From an uncultured Selenomonas sp. (GTDB lineage Bacteria; Bacillota; Negativicutes; Selenomonadales; Selenomonadaceae), in NCBI GenBank assembly GCA_938045435.1, contig CALIBA010000135.1, forward strand, positions 1 to 18,710: 18,710 bases of DNA, in the 5' to 3' direction. Made by a program: the position numbers and the translations under genes. The notes beneath the pieces are model-generated. The model saw only the letters and a program-made list of their open reading frames with translations. It made no database searches and had not been told where the DNA came from. Below, one piece after another: positions 1 through 7,403 of the stretch; the stretch's first letter is position 1, and each line of letters opens with the position of its first letter.

Positions 1-54
1 ATACGAAAAGATGGACTGTTGCACAAAGATAAATTTACCTTCGTGCAACAGTCC
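1..54 (-). terminator. Rho-independent terminator of the pseudopilin operon
   Basis: A perfect 12-bp inverted repeat (GGACTGTTGCAC at 13-24, its complement at 43-54) has an 18-nt loop in which three more bases can pair. Read on the minus strand, the stem is followed by ATCTTTTCGTAT, a T-rich tail. It lies 6 nt beyond the stop codon of the PilO-like gene, so it closes the minus-strand operon. This is direct sequence evidence; termination strength is inferred. Confidence 0.8.
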
Positions 55-60
55 CGTTTC

Positions 61-603
61 CTACTCTTTGCCATCACTGCCAAGAGAAGCGATGCGCACA
101 GCGAGAACGCAATGCAGTTCACGCCCCTCTGCACGCAATGTGAAGTCGCCGAACTGCACCGCCCGCTCCCCTTCCTCCAATGCATGCAAAAAGGAAAGTA
201 CTTGAAAATATCCACCGTGAAAAGCGACTTCAAACGACTGTACGTACAGTCCATCCGACTCGGCTGCCGGCCGCGGCGTGACCGCTGCAATGCGAACGCC
301 CGCCTCGCGTGCCGCGTACTCAATCCCGCGGAGAAACCGCCCTTGGTCATGATGCTCCGGCAATGCCTGTAAGAGCCGCTCCTGTCGCCGGCGCAGTTCC
401 TCCTCCCGGTCCGGATGCGCCAAGGCTGTACGCTGATATATTTCAAGCTGCGCCTGCACAGCGCGCGCCGTCTCTACATGCGCACGTGCCGCACTGCGCT
501 CCGCCTCCAAAAACGGCGCAAGTACAAGGACATAGCACAGCACCAATATCCCTGCCCAGAGGAGTGCGAACTGCACCTGCTCCCGCTCCGAAAATCGCCT
601 CAT
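61..603 (-). CDS. PilO/GspM-like inner-membrane assembly protein
   Basis: The 180-residue protein has the PilO/GspM layout: a short cytoplasmic N-terminus, one membrane segment at about residues 12-31, a charged coiled-coil stretch rich in Arg, Glu and Gln at about 35-80, and a C-terminal alpha/beta domain at about 90-175 that fits the ferredoxin-like fold of PilO. In the family this protein pairs with PilN (GspL) to form the periplasmic alignment scaffold of a type IV pilus or type II secretion machine. The ATG start is preceded by AGGGA at 6 nt, and the gene begins 9 nt after the stop of the PilM-PilN-like gene. It is the last gene of the operon and is followed by a terminator. Assignment rests on architecture and gene order more than on sharp motifs. 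Confidence 0.75.
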   Translation of the reverse strand: MRRFSEREQVQFALLWAGILVLCYVLVLAPFLEAERSAARAHVETARAVQAQLEIYQRTALAHPDREEELRRRQERLLQALPEHHDQGRFLRGIEYAAREAGVRIAAVTPRPAAESDGLYVQSFEVAFHGGYFQVLSFLHALEEGERAVQFGDFTLRAEGRELHCVLAVRIASLGSDGKE

Positions 604-612
604 ACTCCATCC

Positions 613-1791
613 CTACCATGCCGTGCGTATCGAAAAACGAATATGCTCCGGTGCCCCCTGTTCCCCGCGTTCCTGTACCGCGGTATCGAGCGTCACCCCA
701 CCGGAGAAAAAATCATCCTCTTCGAGCTGTCCCATCATGGCAGAGAATGCTTCGTAGTGAACGGCTTCTCCCTCAATGAGGACAGCGGAATCCTCTGCCT
801 TTACTCCAGTGATGCGCACACCGTCAATACACATGCAGCCGAGATGGACAAGGAGCGCACGCCAAGGATGCGAGGCACGCGAAAAATCCGTCAGCACATG
901 TATGCGCTGTGCAATCTCCATTTGGAGTGCAGCGCTGCGCTGCATGCTGCGGCGGTCGCTCTCATGTGCCGAGAGTGCTGTCTCCATGCGCACAGCTTCC
1001 TGCCTCACCCACAGACAGGCACCTGCATGCGCAGCACTTCCCACAAGGAACAACACCGTCGCACAGAGTGCAATGGCTGCAGCGGCATGGCACCGCAGCC
1101 ATGCAAAGGAATCTGCATCGCGTTTTACATAAAGGTGTGTCGGCGTTGCTGCGTGAAAAAGCAGCCCCGCATAAACAGCAGGCTGCATCAGCTCATCTGG
1201 AATCTGCTCGCCGCTCTCCCATGAGAGCGGCGGCTCCTCGGCAAGCGCCAAAAGAGACGCGTGCGCACCACCGCCGGGAGGGCAGACCGTCAAACGGCGC
1301 AGCCGCAGTCCAGTGGCACCAAAGGCCGCAAACAGCGCTTTTATATCCGGCTCTGCACACAAGGCAAACCAATAGCGGCAGGCATCCTCCTCCGATGGAC
1401 TGACGCAGATGATCTGTGCATCCTCCGGCAGAGCACCGCCATCCGTACTGGCACGCAGCGACCAGAGCAGCGCCTCACGCAGTTCTGTGCCAGAGAGGGC
1501 AAGGGGCAGTTCCCATACACGAACGATCACCGTCTCCGGAGGAAGCGCCAGACAGAGCGCATACCTCGTCCACCCTGCCCTTTTAAGTTCCTCGTGGACA
1601 ATGCCCATAAGGAGCATCGCCCCCTGCTCTATCGTCCATGATTGCTGCACCGTACGTACCTCTGTCACTGTCCAAGCGCCAGAGGCCAGATCCGGCGCGC
1701 ACAGATGGACAAGAATAAGACCTCTGTGCGGCGTGGGATAAATCCCAACCACATCACGCACCTGCTGCCTAAAACCAACACCGCCAAACAT
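613..1791 (-). CDS. PilM-PilN fusion (GspL-like) assembly platform protein
   Basis: This 392-residue protein has three parts. Residues 1 to about 225 are cytoplasmic and resemble a degenerate PilM/GspL actin-like domain; the stretch around 78-112 (ALPPETVIVRVWELPLALSG, then ELREALLW) has the PilM pattern. A membrane segment lies at about 236-260. A periplasmic part at about 262-392 contains a coiled coil and a PilN-like domain (WRALLVHLG near 310, GVRITGV near 324-330, then a conserved-looking small sheet). In separate-gene systems these are PilM and PilN; in type II secretion they are one protein, GspL. The open frame extends upstream to 2019, but ATG 1791 is preferred because GGAGGAGAAAGG precedes it and the upstream extension would lie across the GspK-like gene. 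It overlaps that gene by 23 nt and is followed by the PilO-like gene. Confidence 0.75.
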   Translation of the reverse strand: MFGGVGFRQQVRDVVGIYPTPHRGLILVHLCAPDLASGAWTVTEVRTVQQSWTIEQGAMLLMGIVHEELKRAGWTRYALCLALPPETVIVRVWELPLALSGTELREALLWSLRASTDGGALPEDAQIICVSPSEEDACRYWFALCAEPDIKALFAAFGATGLRLRRLTVCPPGGGAHASLLALAEEPPLSWESGEQIPDELMQPAVYAGLLFHAATPTHLYVKRDADSFAWLRCHAAAAIALCATVLFLVGSAAHAGACLWVRQEAVRMETALSAHESDRRSMQRSAALQMEIAQRIHVLTDFSRASHPWRALLVHLGCMCIDGVRITGVKAEDSAVLIEGEAVHYEAFSAMMGQLEEDDFFSGGVTLDTAVQERGEQGAPEHIRFSIRTAW

Positions 1792-2245
1792 AACGATGAC
1801 CTTTCTCCTCCATCTCCATCCATGCGCGAACCATCTTTCCCCGTTCCCACTGCTCTCCATCCTCCACGGGAGATTCCTCTGCATCAACAGCCACAGCGAT
1901 GAGATGGAGCTGTCCCTTGGCCGGTGTCCGTGCAGCAACGTACAGCTCAATATGTGCTGCCATGGGAACCTCTCCCACAGAGAACACTTTCTGCTCTCCC
2001 TCGGGCGGCATTCCTCCATAGGCGTTTGAGGAGCGCTCCAGTTCCGCCGCAGCCGTCTCTATCCCGCTCTCTGCCGCAAGGCGCAGCTGCATCTCACGCG
2101 TATGCTCTGCCGCGAGCACCCCGCCGCTGCGCATAAATCTGGCTGCTGCAAGCCCGAGCAGGAGAATCACCAAGAGGATGCAAAGCCCTCCAAGAGATAT
2201 AAAGCCACGCTGCCCCATCTGTCGCCTGCAAATTTTACTGCACAT
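1769..2245 (-). CDS. GspK/PilX-like minor pseudopilin
   Basis: The 158-residue protein has a short basic leader ending QMGQRG, then a hydrophobic segment starting FISLGGLCILLVILLLG, and then AAESGIETA, a pattern typical of PilX/GspK N-terminal regions. After the probable cleavage Gly, position +5 is Gly rather than Glu, as is known for GspK, the tip pseudopilin that lacks Glu5. The ATG at 2245 is preferred: GGGAGG lies 6 nt upstream of it, while the in-frame ATG at 2251 abuts the same site and could not use it. It overlaps the GspJ-like gene upstream by 11 nt and the GspL-like gene downstream by 23 nt. At 158 residues it is shorter than Gram-negative GspK, so it resembles PilX more in size. 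Confidence 0.7.
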   Translation of the reverse strand: MCSKICRRQMGQRGFISLGGLCILLVILLLGLAAARFMRSGGVLAAEHTREMQLRLAAESGIETAAAELERSSNAYGGMPPEGEQKVFSVGEVPMAAHIELYVAARTPAKGQLHLIAVAVDAEESPVEDGEQWERGKMVRAWMEMEEKGHRYVWRCWF

Positions 2246-2741
2246 GGGCATCCTCCCGGAGATAGATACATGTCGTCTGTGTATGGATATGCCCTGTCAC
2301 AAGACTCTCTCCTGTCAGCACGATACGATAAAGGCGCGGAGCTTCCTCTTTGATCTCAAAGTGCGAGATACGAATACCCGCTCCCGTAAAGGCACCCGTA
2401 AGCGGAAACTGTCCGTGACTGAGCACCAGCTGCCCATCGCCCAGGCGGTAGCGCTCCACTGCGGCACCCATTCCATGCCGCAGTTCATAGTCCCCCTGCC
2501 CCCTCTGCCGGATGCTGTCCGCACTGAGTGCGGACTCTACCACACGGGCAAAGACCACCTGTATTTCCTGGTGCAGCTCCGCATCCGCAAGCGTCCGCTG
2601 ATAGCTGCGCCAGCTCCAAATAAGAGCAAATGCAAGGAAAGTCAGTAAAAGAACGAAAATCGGCAAAGCGACGGCGAACTCCATCAACATCGCCCCCGAT
2701 TCACTCATCTGCCTGCTAGGAGCCTCCCGCCAACGTTTCAT
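2235..2741 (-). CDS. GspJ/PilW-like minor pseudopilin
   Basis: A 168-residue class III prepilin. The leader ends SESG, followed by AMLMEFAV, so cleavage after Gly17 would leave Glu at +5. A hydrophobic helix of about 22 residues follows (to about residue 40), then a soluble C-terminal domain. Its place fourth among the pseudopilin genes matches GspJ/PilW. The ATG has GGAGG 10 nt upstream. The gene overlaps the GspI-like gene by 26 nt and the GspK-like gene by 11 nt, so translational coupling is likely. The soluble domain has no motif I can assign, so the J identity rests mainly on order; a ComGF-like assignment is the alternative. Confidence 0.7.
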   Translation of the reverse strand: MKRWREAPSRQMSESGAMLMEFAVALPIFVLLLTFLAFALIWSWRSYQRTLADAELHQEIQVVFARVVESALSADSIRQRGQGDYELRHGMGAAVERYRLGDGQLVLSHGQFPLTGAFTGAGIRISHFEIKEEAPRLYRIVLTGESLVTGHIHTQTTCIYLREDAHVQ

Positions 2742-3114
2742 GTCGTCTCATCCTCCGTTGGAACGAAATCGTATCCCTGCCTCCCAGAAATGTCCATGAA
2801 ACATGCACCGTGACATCGTGAAAGTCTCCCTGCTGCCGAGCCTCTGCTGTGACGGTATACACAGTAGTGTCGCGCGTCCACTCCTCCTCTTTTGGCAGAG
2901 ACATCTTCCCCTCATGGTCAAGCTGCGCCTCGAGCGTGGATAGACATTCCCGTGCGGCGTAAACAGCACCATCCCGTGCGGCAGACTGCTGCGCAAGGAC
3001 AGCCCCACGCGCAAATATGACAAGTGCCGCAGCCGCTGCAAGAGCAATCATCCCGAGCACCACACTCTCGATGAGCAGATACCCCGCCTCGCGCTGCCCG
3101 CAGTGCGGCTTCAC
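2716..3114 (-). CDS. GspI/PilV-like minor pseudopilin
   Basis: A 132-residue prepilin-like protein. The leader ends QREAG and the mature N-terminus would be YLLIESVVLGMIALAAAA, with Glu at +5, the classic substrate pattern for the prepilin peptidase encoded two genes upstream. A small C-terminal domain follows, with an alternating hydrophobic strand pattern (VTVHVSWTF near 100-108). Its size is right for GspI. The start is GTG at 3114, overlapping the TGA of the GspH-like gene as GTGA; a GAGGG site lies about 5 nt upstream. The exact class (I or V) is inferred from gene order. Confidence 0.72.
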   Translation of the reverse strand: MKPHCGQREAGYLLIESVVLGMIALAAAAALVIFARGAVLAQQSAARDGAVYAARECLSTLEAQLDHEGKMSLPKEEEWTRDTTVYTVTAEARQQGDFHDVTVHVSWTFLGGRDTISFQRRMRRHETLAGGS

Positions 3115-3611
3115 GGTGTCCCTCGCTGCAAACGGATGCGTGCCGCACCGTCGATGACAACGCGAAGTCCCTCTGCCTCATACCCCTCGGCATAGACGCA
3201 AATTGTCATATTGCTGCTCTTGTCCCACGCAATTCCCCCATTCCAGTCAAAAGCCGCCGGACGATCCGTATGCCCCTCACGACGCATGCGCACAAGCGGC
3301 AGTGCGTGGTATGTGCGCACCCGCCCCTTGACCGGCCGACGGATTTCATATCCGTCCGTATACACATAGAGTGCAGGGGCGCGTTCGCCCCCTCTCATGG
3401 GGCCAAGAATATAGAGCGGCCGCGCCGTCGTCCGGCTGACCGCCTGTATGCGGCGCAGCTCACCAATGAGCCGCATCGCCTCATACTCCACGGCTGCCCG
3501 CCGATAAAACGCAAGTCCAGATGGTAAAATAACCGCAGCCAAAACGGAAATGAGCAGGAGCACGACAAGAATCTCTACGAGCATACTCCCCCCTTCATCT
3601 GAGCACCACAT
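3111..3611 (-). CDS. GspH/FimT-like minor pseudopilin
   Basis: The 166-residue protein begins with a short leader ending SDEGG, then SMLVEILVVLLLISVLAAVILP, a typical mature type IV pilin N-terminus with Glu at +5 and Pro near +22. A region rich in Arg at about 40-65 (MRLIGELRRIQAVSRTTARP) matches the GspH/FimT pattern of a long helix leading into a beta domain. The ATG at 3611 overlaps the prepilin peptidase stop as TGATG; a GTG one codon earlier is possible. The downstream GspI-like gene overlaps its stop. Close coupling on both sides fits stoichiometric production of minor pseudopilins. Confidence 0.75.
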   Translation of the reverse strand: MWCSDEGGSMLVEILVVLLLISVLAAVILPSGLAFYRRAAVEYEAMRLIGELRRIQAVSRTTARPLYILGPMRGGERAPALYVYTDGYEIRRPVKGRVRTYHALPLVRMRREGHTDRPAAFDWNGGIAWDKSSNMTICVYAEGYEAEGLRVVIDGAARIRLQRGTP

Positions 3612-4162
3612 CACATAAGGCCCTCATAAAAGTTCCACAGCTGCACGCCGTAGAGAAAGCCCAAATAGCCGCCCAACGCCATGAATGGCCCGAACGGGAT
3701 CAAATCGCGTCGTCTGCGCCATCCCATAAGCAGTAAAAAAGCGGCTACTGCACCGCCGAGCAAAAACGCTACCCAGAGTGCAACCGCCGTTCCCTCCCAA
3801 CCGAGCCATAGCCCGAGGGCAAGCGCAAATTTAACATCACCACCACCGATGCCGCCGCGTGAAATGATGTGCAGCGCATAGAAAAAGCCTCCACCGAGTA
3901 TGCCACCGAGGAGGCTGCTCTCAAACGGCGCAAGAAACTCCGCCATAGAAAAAAACGCGCCCAAGAGCGCAAGCGGCAATGTGATACAGTCATACAGCAT
4001 CCCATAGCGCAGATCGAGAAACGAAAGCCAAAGGAGTGCCGCAGCAAAAATCGCGCCGCATATACTGCGCCACGTCATCCCATAGCAGAGAAAGATCCCT
4101 GCGATAAGTACTCCCCAAAAGAGCGTGAGCAAAAGCCCCTCCCGCCGCGTAGGCAGCAGCAC
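3611..4162 (-). CDS. A24-family prepilin peptidase, short form lacking the N-terminal methylase-type domain
   Basis: An integral membrane aspartic peptidase that would cut the Gly-/Phe leader of the neighbouring pseudopilins. Both catalytic aspartates are visible: SFLDLRYGMLYD (Asp50 with the start used here) and GGIGGGDVKFALALGLWLG (Asp109), each in the family pattern. About six hydrophobic segments follow one another. Full-length PilD/GspO is usually about 250 residues, with an N-terminal cytoplasmic domain carrying zinc-binding CxxC pairs for N-methylation; no such pairs are present. I prefer GTG 4162, preceded by GAGGAGGAGG at 5 nt, giving 183 residues. In-frame ATGs further upstream (4261, 4279) would place the start well inside the GspG-like gene and still supply no methylase motif. 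It overlaps the GspH-like gene by one base. Confidence 0.85.
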   Translation of the reverse strand: MLLPTRREGLLLTLFWGVLIAGIFLCYGMTWRSICGAIFAAALLWLSFLDLRYGMLYDCITLPLALLGAFFSMAEFLAPFESSLLGGILGGGFFYALHIISRGGIGGGDVKFALALGLWLGWEGTAVALWVAFLLGGAVAAFLLLMGWRRRRDLIPFGPFMALGGYLGFLYGVQLWNFYEGLM

Positions 4163-4199
4163 CGCAGCCTCCTCCTCTGCCGCTGTGCAGCCGCACTGT

Positions 4200-4622
4200 T
4201 CAATCCTTTCGGACAAACTCCTCCGCCGTGCGTCCCGTACACGTCGCCCGATAGACTCCATCCTTCTTCTCAATCGCATAGGATGCCCCCTCAAGAGAGA
4301 GTTCCTCACCGCCCGCACGCGCTTTCCCGGACGGCGGTTTCAGATTCTTCACATCCGTCACATAGGCGGAAAGATCATCGATTTTCCCCGGCGCCTTCCC
4401 CTTCTCCGTCTGGTAGAGTACAATCGCCGTATCAAGTGCCGTGAGATCCGCCTGTACCTTTACCGTATTTGCCGTTGCAATGGCAGAGGAAAACCGCGGT
4501 ACAGCGATGGTCAATAGGACTGCAACAATCATGACCGCGAGCAGTGTTGACAGCAGAGAAAATCCTCCCTCGCCCCGAACACCTGCGGCACGCAGTCGCT
4601 TACTTAAAATCGACAAACTCAT
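4200..4622 (-). CDS. GspG-like major pseudopilin with non-canonical +5 residue
   Basis: The 140-residue protein has a basic 20-residue leader ending RGEGG and then FSLLSTLLAVMIVAVLLTIAVPRF, a typical pilin helix with Pro near +22. After it comes the GspG/PilA-like pattern AIATANTVKVQADLTALDTAI, then LYQTEKGKAP and a short C-terminal domain. Position +5 is Ser where nearly all major pilins have Glu; the coding triplets (TTT TCT CTG CTG TCA) show this directly. ATG 4622 is preferred, with AAGGCGGGG about 9 nt upstream; the frame stays open to 4682. The start lies 23 nt inside ilvB. It heads the pseudopilin operon. Confidence 0.78.
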   Translation of the reverse strand: MSLSILSKRLRAAGVRGEGGFSLLSTLLAVMIVAVLLTIAVPRFSSAIATANTVKVQADLTALDTAIVLYQTEKGKAPGKIDDLSAYVTDVKNLKPPSGKARAGGEELSLEGASYAIEKKDGVYRATCTGRTAEEFVRKD

Positions 4623-6264
4623 CAATGCGCGCCCCGCCTTTCGCCATGGGTTCCACAAAACTGCGCCAGACATCCAGGACAATCACGCGCGGGTGCGCAA
4701 TATCCTCAAGTGCGCTCCGAAGCGCTGCAGCAAAATCTTCCTGCGCCTGTACCGCCACGGCACGGATCCCAAAACTCTCCGCATATTTCACATAATCCAT
4801 CTCATAATCCAGCTCACAGGCGATATAGCGCTCCTCGTAGAGCACCTTTTGGAGCTGTCTTATCATGCCCAGACTGCGATTATTCACAATGATGGAGAGA
4901 ATCGGCAGCCCAAGCCTTGCAATCGTATAGTACTCGTTGCCCGTCATCTTGATGCCGCCGTCCCCCGCGATATGAATGACGCGGCGGCTCTCTCCAAGCG
5001 CAATCTGTGCCCCGAGTGCTGCGGGAAGCCCATACCCCATCGTCCCCAGACCGCCCGAAGTCAGCCATGTGCGCGGCTCCTCTACGCGCAGGTGAAGTGC
5101 CGCCCACATCTGGTGTTGCCCCACATCTGTAACATAGACATAGGGTTTGCCCACCGTATTCTGCGCAATCTGATGGAGCGCCCATGGTACCGTCAAACGC
5201 CCGACATGATAATCGTAGTCATAGGCCTCCTGCCAACTGCGAATCTGCGCCCACCAAGCAGCAAGATCTCCCTTTGGCGCCTGCCGCATGAGGAGTTTTA
5301 AAATGGTGCGCATATCCCCTGCAAGACCAAGACTGCCCGCAATGTTCTTGTCAATTTCCGCCGGGTCAATGTCAATATGGATGAACTTGCGGTTCGCTGT
5401 ATACTTGCTGAGATTGCCTGTCTGCCGGTCGGCAAAACGACTGCCGAGCGCGATGACGAGATCAGCCGCACCGATGGCGTAGTTCGCAGCTTTTTCCCCG
5501 TGCATCCCCGCAAAGCCAAGCATCTGGGGATGCGTGCTTGGTACCGCTCCCATCCCCATCAGTGTATGCACTACAGGAAGATGATACTTCTCGATGAAGG
5601 CAGTGACCTCGCCCGAGGTTCCTGCCGAAATTACCCCACCGCCAACAATGACGAGCGGCCGCTGTGCGCGTACAATCTCCTCGGCTGCCTCCGCTGCACA
5701 AATGACGAAATCCGCATCTGGGACACCCGGGCGATCGGCAGGCGGCTCTATGGGAGCATAGGCAACTTCCTCAAAGAAGAGATTACGCGGCACATCGAGA
5801 AGCACCGGTCCCGGACGACCACTGCGCGCAAGAGCAAACGCCTTGCGCATCGTCGGCACGAGATCGGCAGCTGCCTTGATTTTATAGTTATGCTTTGTGA
5901 TGGGCATCGTCACATCGAGGATGTCTGTCTCTTGGAACGCATCGCGCCCCAGCATCGCAAGATCTACCTGCCCCGTGATGGCCACCATGGGAATCGAGTC
6001 CATATACGCCGTCGCAAGCCCCGTGACAAGATTTGTCGCACCTGGCCCCGACGTTGCTATACAAACCCCAACACGCCCCGTTGCGCGTGCATAACCATCG
6101 GCTGCATGTGCAGCATTTTGCTCATGCGTTACGAGAATCTGACGCACATCGCTCTGTGCATAAAACGCATCATAAAGCGGCAGAATCATCCCGCCCGGGT
6201 AGCCGAACACCGTATCTACGCCCTGCTCCCGCAGACATTCCAAAACCGCCTCTGCGCCCTTCAC
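4600..6264 (-). CDS. ilvB: Acetolactate synthase large subunit
   Basis: A ThDP- and FAD-dependent enzyme that condenses two pyruvates to acetolactate (valine/leucine) or pyruvate with 2-oxobutyrate (isoleucine). The 554-residue product is full length. Visible features: GVDTVFGYPGG near the N-terminus, catalytic Glu48 in VTHEQNAAHAADGYARATG, SGPGATNLVTGLATAYMDS, the central FAD-linked region, and the ThDP/metal motif starting GDGGIKMTGNEY at about 434 and ending with Asn-Asn near 461. GTG 6264 is preferred: an AAGGGGA site lies upstream of it and the homologous N-terminus KGAEAVLECLREQGV begins there. An ATG at 6294 is in frame but sits about 12 nt from a TATAAT box and would be almost leaderless. 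The regulatory subunit ilvN is not adjacent. The last 23 nt overlap the GspG-like gene. Confidence 0.95.
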   Translation of the reverse strand: MKGAEAVLECLREQGVDTVFGYPGGMILPLYDAFYAQSDVRQILVTHEQNAAHAADGYARATGRVGVCIATSGPGATNLVTGLATAYMDSIPMVAITGQVDLAMLGRDAFQETDILDVTMPITKHNYKIKAAADLVPTMRKAFALARSGRPGPVLLDVPRNLFFEEVAYAPIEPPADRPGVPDADFVICAAEAAEEIVRAQRPLVIVGGGVISAGTSGEVTAFIEKYHLPVVHTLMGMGAVPSTHPQMLGFAGMHGEKAANYAIGAADLVIALGSRFADRQTGNLSKYTANRKFIHIDIDPAEIDKNIAGSLGLAGDMRTILKLLMRQAPKGDLAAWWAQIRSWQEAYDYDYHVGRLTVPWALHQIAQNTVGKPYVYVTDVGQHQMWAALHLRVEEPRTWLTSGGLGTMGYGLPAALGAQIALGESRRVIHIAGDGGIKMTGNEYYTIARLGLPILSIIVNNRSLGMIRQLQKVLYEERYIACELDYEMDYVKYAESFGIRAVAVQAQEDFAAALRSALEDIAHPRVIVLDVWRSFVEPMAKGGARIDEFVDFK

Positions 6265-6289
6265 AGCATCGCACGCTCCCCTTATTTCA

Positions 6290-6345
6290 TACACAACTAT
6301 GTGAATATTATAGCATATGTCAGGCTGTTAGAGCAAGCTGTGCAT
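6290..6345 (-). promoter_or_regulatory. Probable ilvB promoter
   Basis: On the minus strand a perfect TATAAT box lies at 6307-6312. An imperfect TTGCTC sits 18 nt upstream as a possible -35. The predicted start of transcription, near 6300, leaves a leader of about 35 nt containing AAGGGGA before the GTG start of ilvB. The -35 part overlaps the last codons of the Rpn-type gene. No attenuator or T-box structure is visible in so short a leader. Confidence 0.5.
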
Positions 6346-7176
6346 TTTCCCGATTTCCCGAATTTTTTCCAACGGCATCTCAGAAACCCGCGCAATCATA
6401 TCGAGCGGCAGCTTTTCTTTCAGCATGCTGAGGACAACAGATGCACGTCCCTGTTCAAGACCTTCTTCAAATTTTGCTTCTTCAAAGAGTTTCTGGTTCC
6501 ACTCGAAATCTACCATGTCAATCACCTCACATTCATGTTCTCTCAGAAATTCTTTCATCACGTCATGTGCAATACAGTATTGAACTGCCTCTCGGATGGC
6601 CTGCTCCCGCGCCATTCCCTGCGATAGATTTCTCTTGATACACCAGATAAACATGGCATAGTCACGGAGCGAGCGGCTCCTGCGCAGAAGTTTCTTTTCT
6701 GTGTCATAGGCAACATTATGAACACAAACCTTCAGCTCCAGACTGACCGCATCGCCCGCCTCCGCATAGGCGTCTGAAAGCCTCATTTCATACTGCTCCG
6801 GTGCATCCTGTTCCCCTGTATAAAATACATGAAACTCCGGTACGGGAAGATGGATGCGGCTGTTCCGATAGATCTGCTTTGGCGCAATGCTTTTGCGGAG
6901 CTGCTCGCAGACATAGTACAGACACCGCAGCGGCATATTTTCATTCGGCGTACTCTGATGCTCGATAAATACAAGATAGTGCCCCGCCAGCAAAAACGAA
7001 ACATCATTCTTAAGCTGGGAGAGGAACGTCCCTGCGAGTGTCACAATCTCTACACGTTCCCCCGCCGCATATACTTTCCCATGCAGTGCGCCCGCAAGCT
7101 CCCGCAGCCGCGCCGCATGGTTAAAGTACATACGGAATACTGAGTCCTGATACCGCCGCCCGCCCTCTTTGCTCAT
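6328..7176 (-). CDS. Rpn-family PD-(D/E)XK nuclease/transposase-like protein
   Basis: The 282-residue protein matches the Rpn (recombination-promoting nuclease, formerly putative transposase) family. The N-terminus YQDSVFRMYFNHAARL is followed by the nuclease core: KNDVSFLLAGHYLVFIEHQS carries Asp58, Glu72 and Gln74, the D-ExQ form of the PD-(D/E)XK site. Next comes MPLRCLYYVCEQL, and a C-terminal tail has the family's EEGLEQGRASVVLSMLKEK pattern. ATG 7176 is chosen because AGGAG lies 5 nt upstream; a GTG at 7194 has no such site. Family members such as E. coli RpnA cut DNA and promote RecA-independent recombination, and are often multicopy. It is a single gene between divergent neighbours. 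No inverted repeats flank it, so active mobility is not shown. Confidence 0.85.
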   Translation of the reverse strand: MSKEGGRRYQDSVFRMYFNHAARLRELAGALHGKVYAAGERVEIVTLAGTFLSQLKNDVSFLLAGHYLVFIEHQSTPNENMPLRCLYYVCEQLRKSIAPKQIYRNSRIHLPVPEFHVFYTGEQDAPEQYEMRLSDAYAEAGDAVSLELKVCVHNVAYDTEKKLLRRSRSLRDYAMFIWCIKRNLSQGMAREQAIREAVQYCIAHDVMKEFLREHECEVIDMVDFEWNQKLFEEAKFEEGLEQGRASVVLSMLKEKLPLDMIARVSEMPLEKIREIGKMHSLL

Positions 7177-7307
7177 ATGTACTCCTATCTGCACCTATGA
7201 AATTCTGACTCTATATCAGATGTATAAGCGCATGGCCGCTTGCAGAACAAGGTGTTCGTGTGGTGGGCACACCATAACATTTGACAAAGAGCCGAAATTC
7301 TTTGTTG

Positions 7308-7338
7308 TTATTATACCATAATTTTATATAGACCAACA
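7308..7338 (-). promoter_or_regulatory. Possible promoter of the Rpn-type gene
   Basis: A minus-strand TATAAT with an upstream TGG extension lies at 7310-7315, about 130 nt before the gene start, in an AT-rich stretch. The best -35 candidate, TTGGTC at 7331-7336, is weak and spaced only 15 nt away. It is listed because it is the only good -10 in the region on this strand; the long leader is unexplained. Confidence 0.3.
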
Positions 7339-7403
7339 CCCAAATCGTTTTGCTCCTATACCCACCTTCCGAATCTTCCTACAACAATGTTAAAAATCTC
7401 CTC

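Noticed and set aside
613..2019. Extended form of the PilM-PilN-like gene starting at 2019
   Set aside because: The extra 76 residues lie across the GspK/PilX-like gene, read like out-of-frame sequence, and ATG 1791 has a far better ribosome binding site.
5377..6627. Plus-strand open frame of about 416 codons across ilvB and the Rpn-type gene
   Set aside because: It spans the junction of two well supported minus-strand genes and shows no recognisable protein pattern; it is an antisense shadow.
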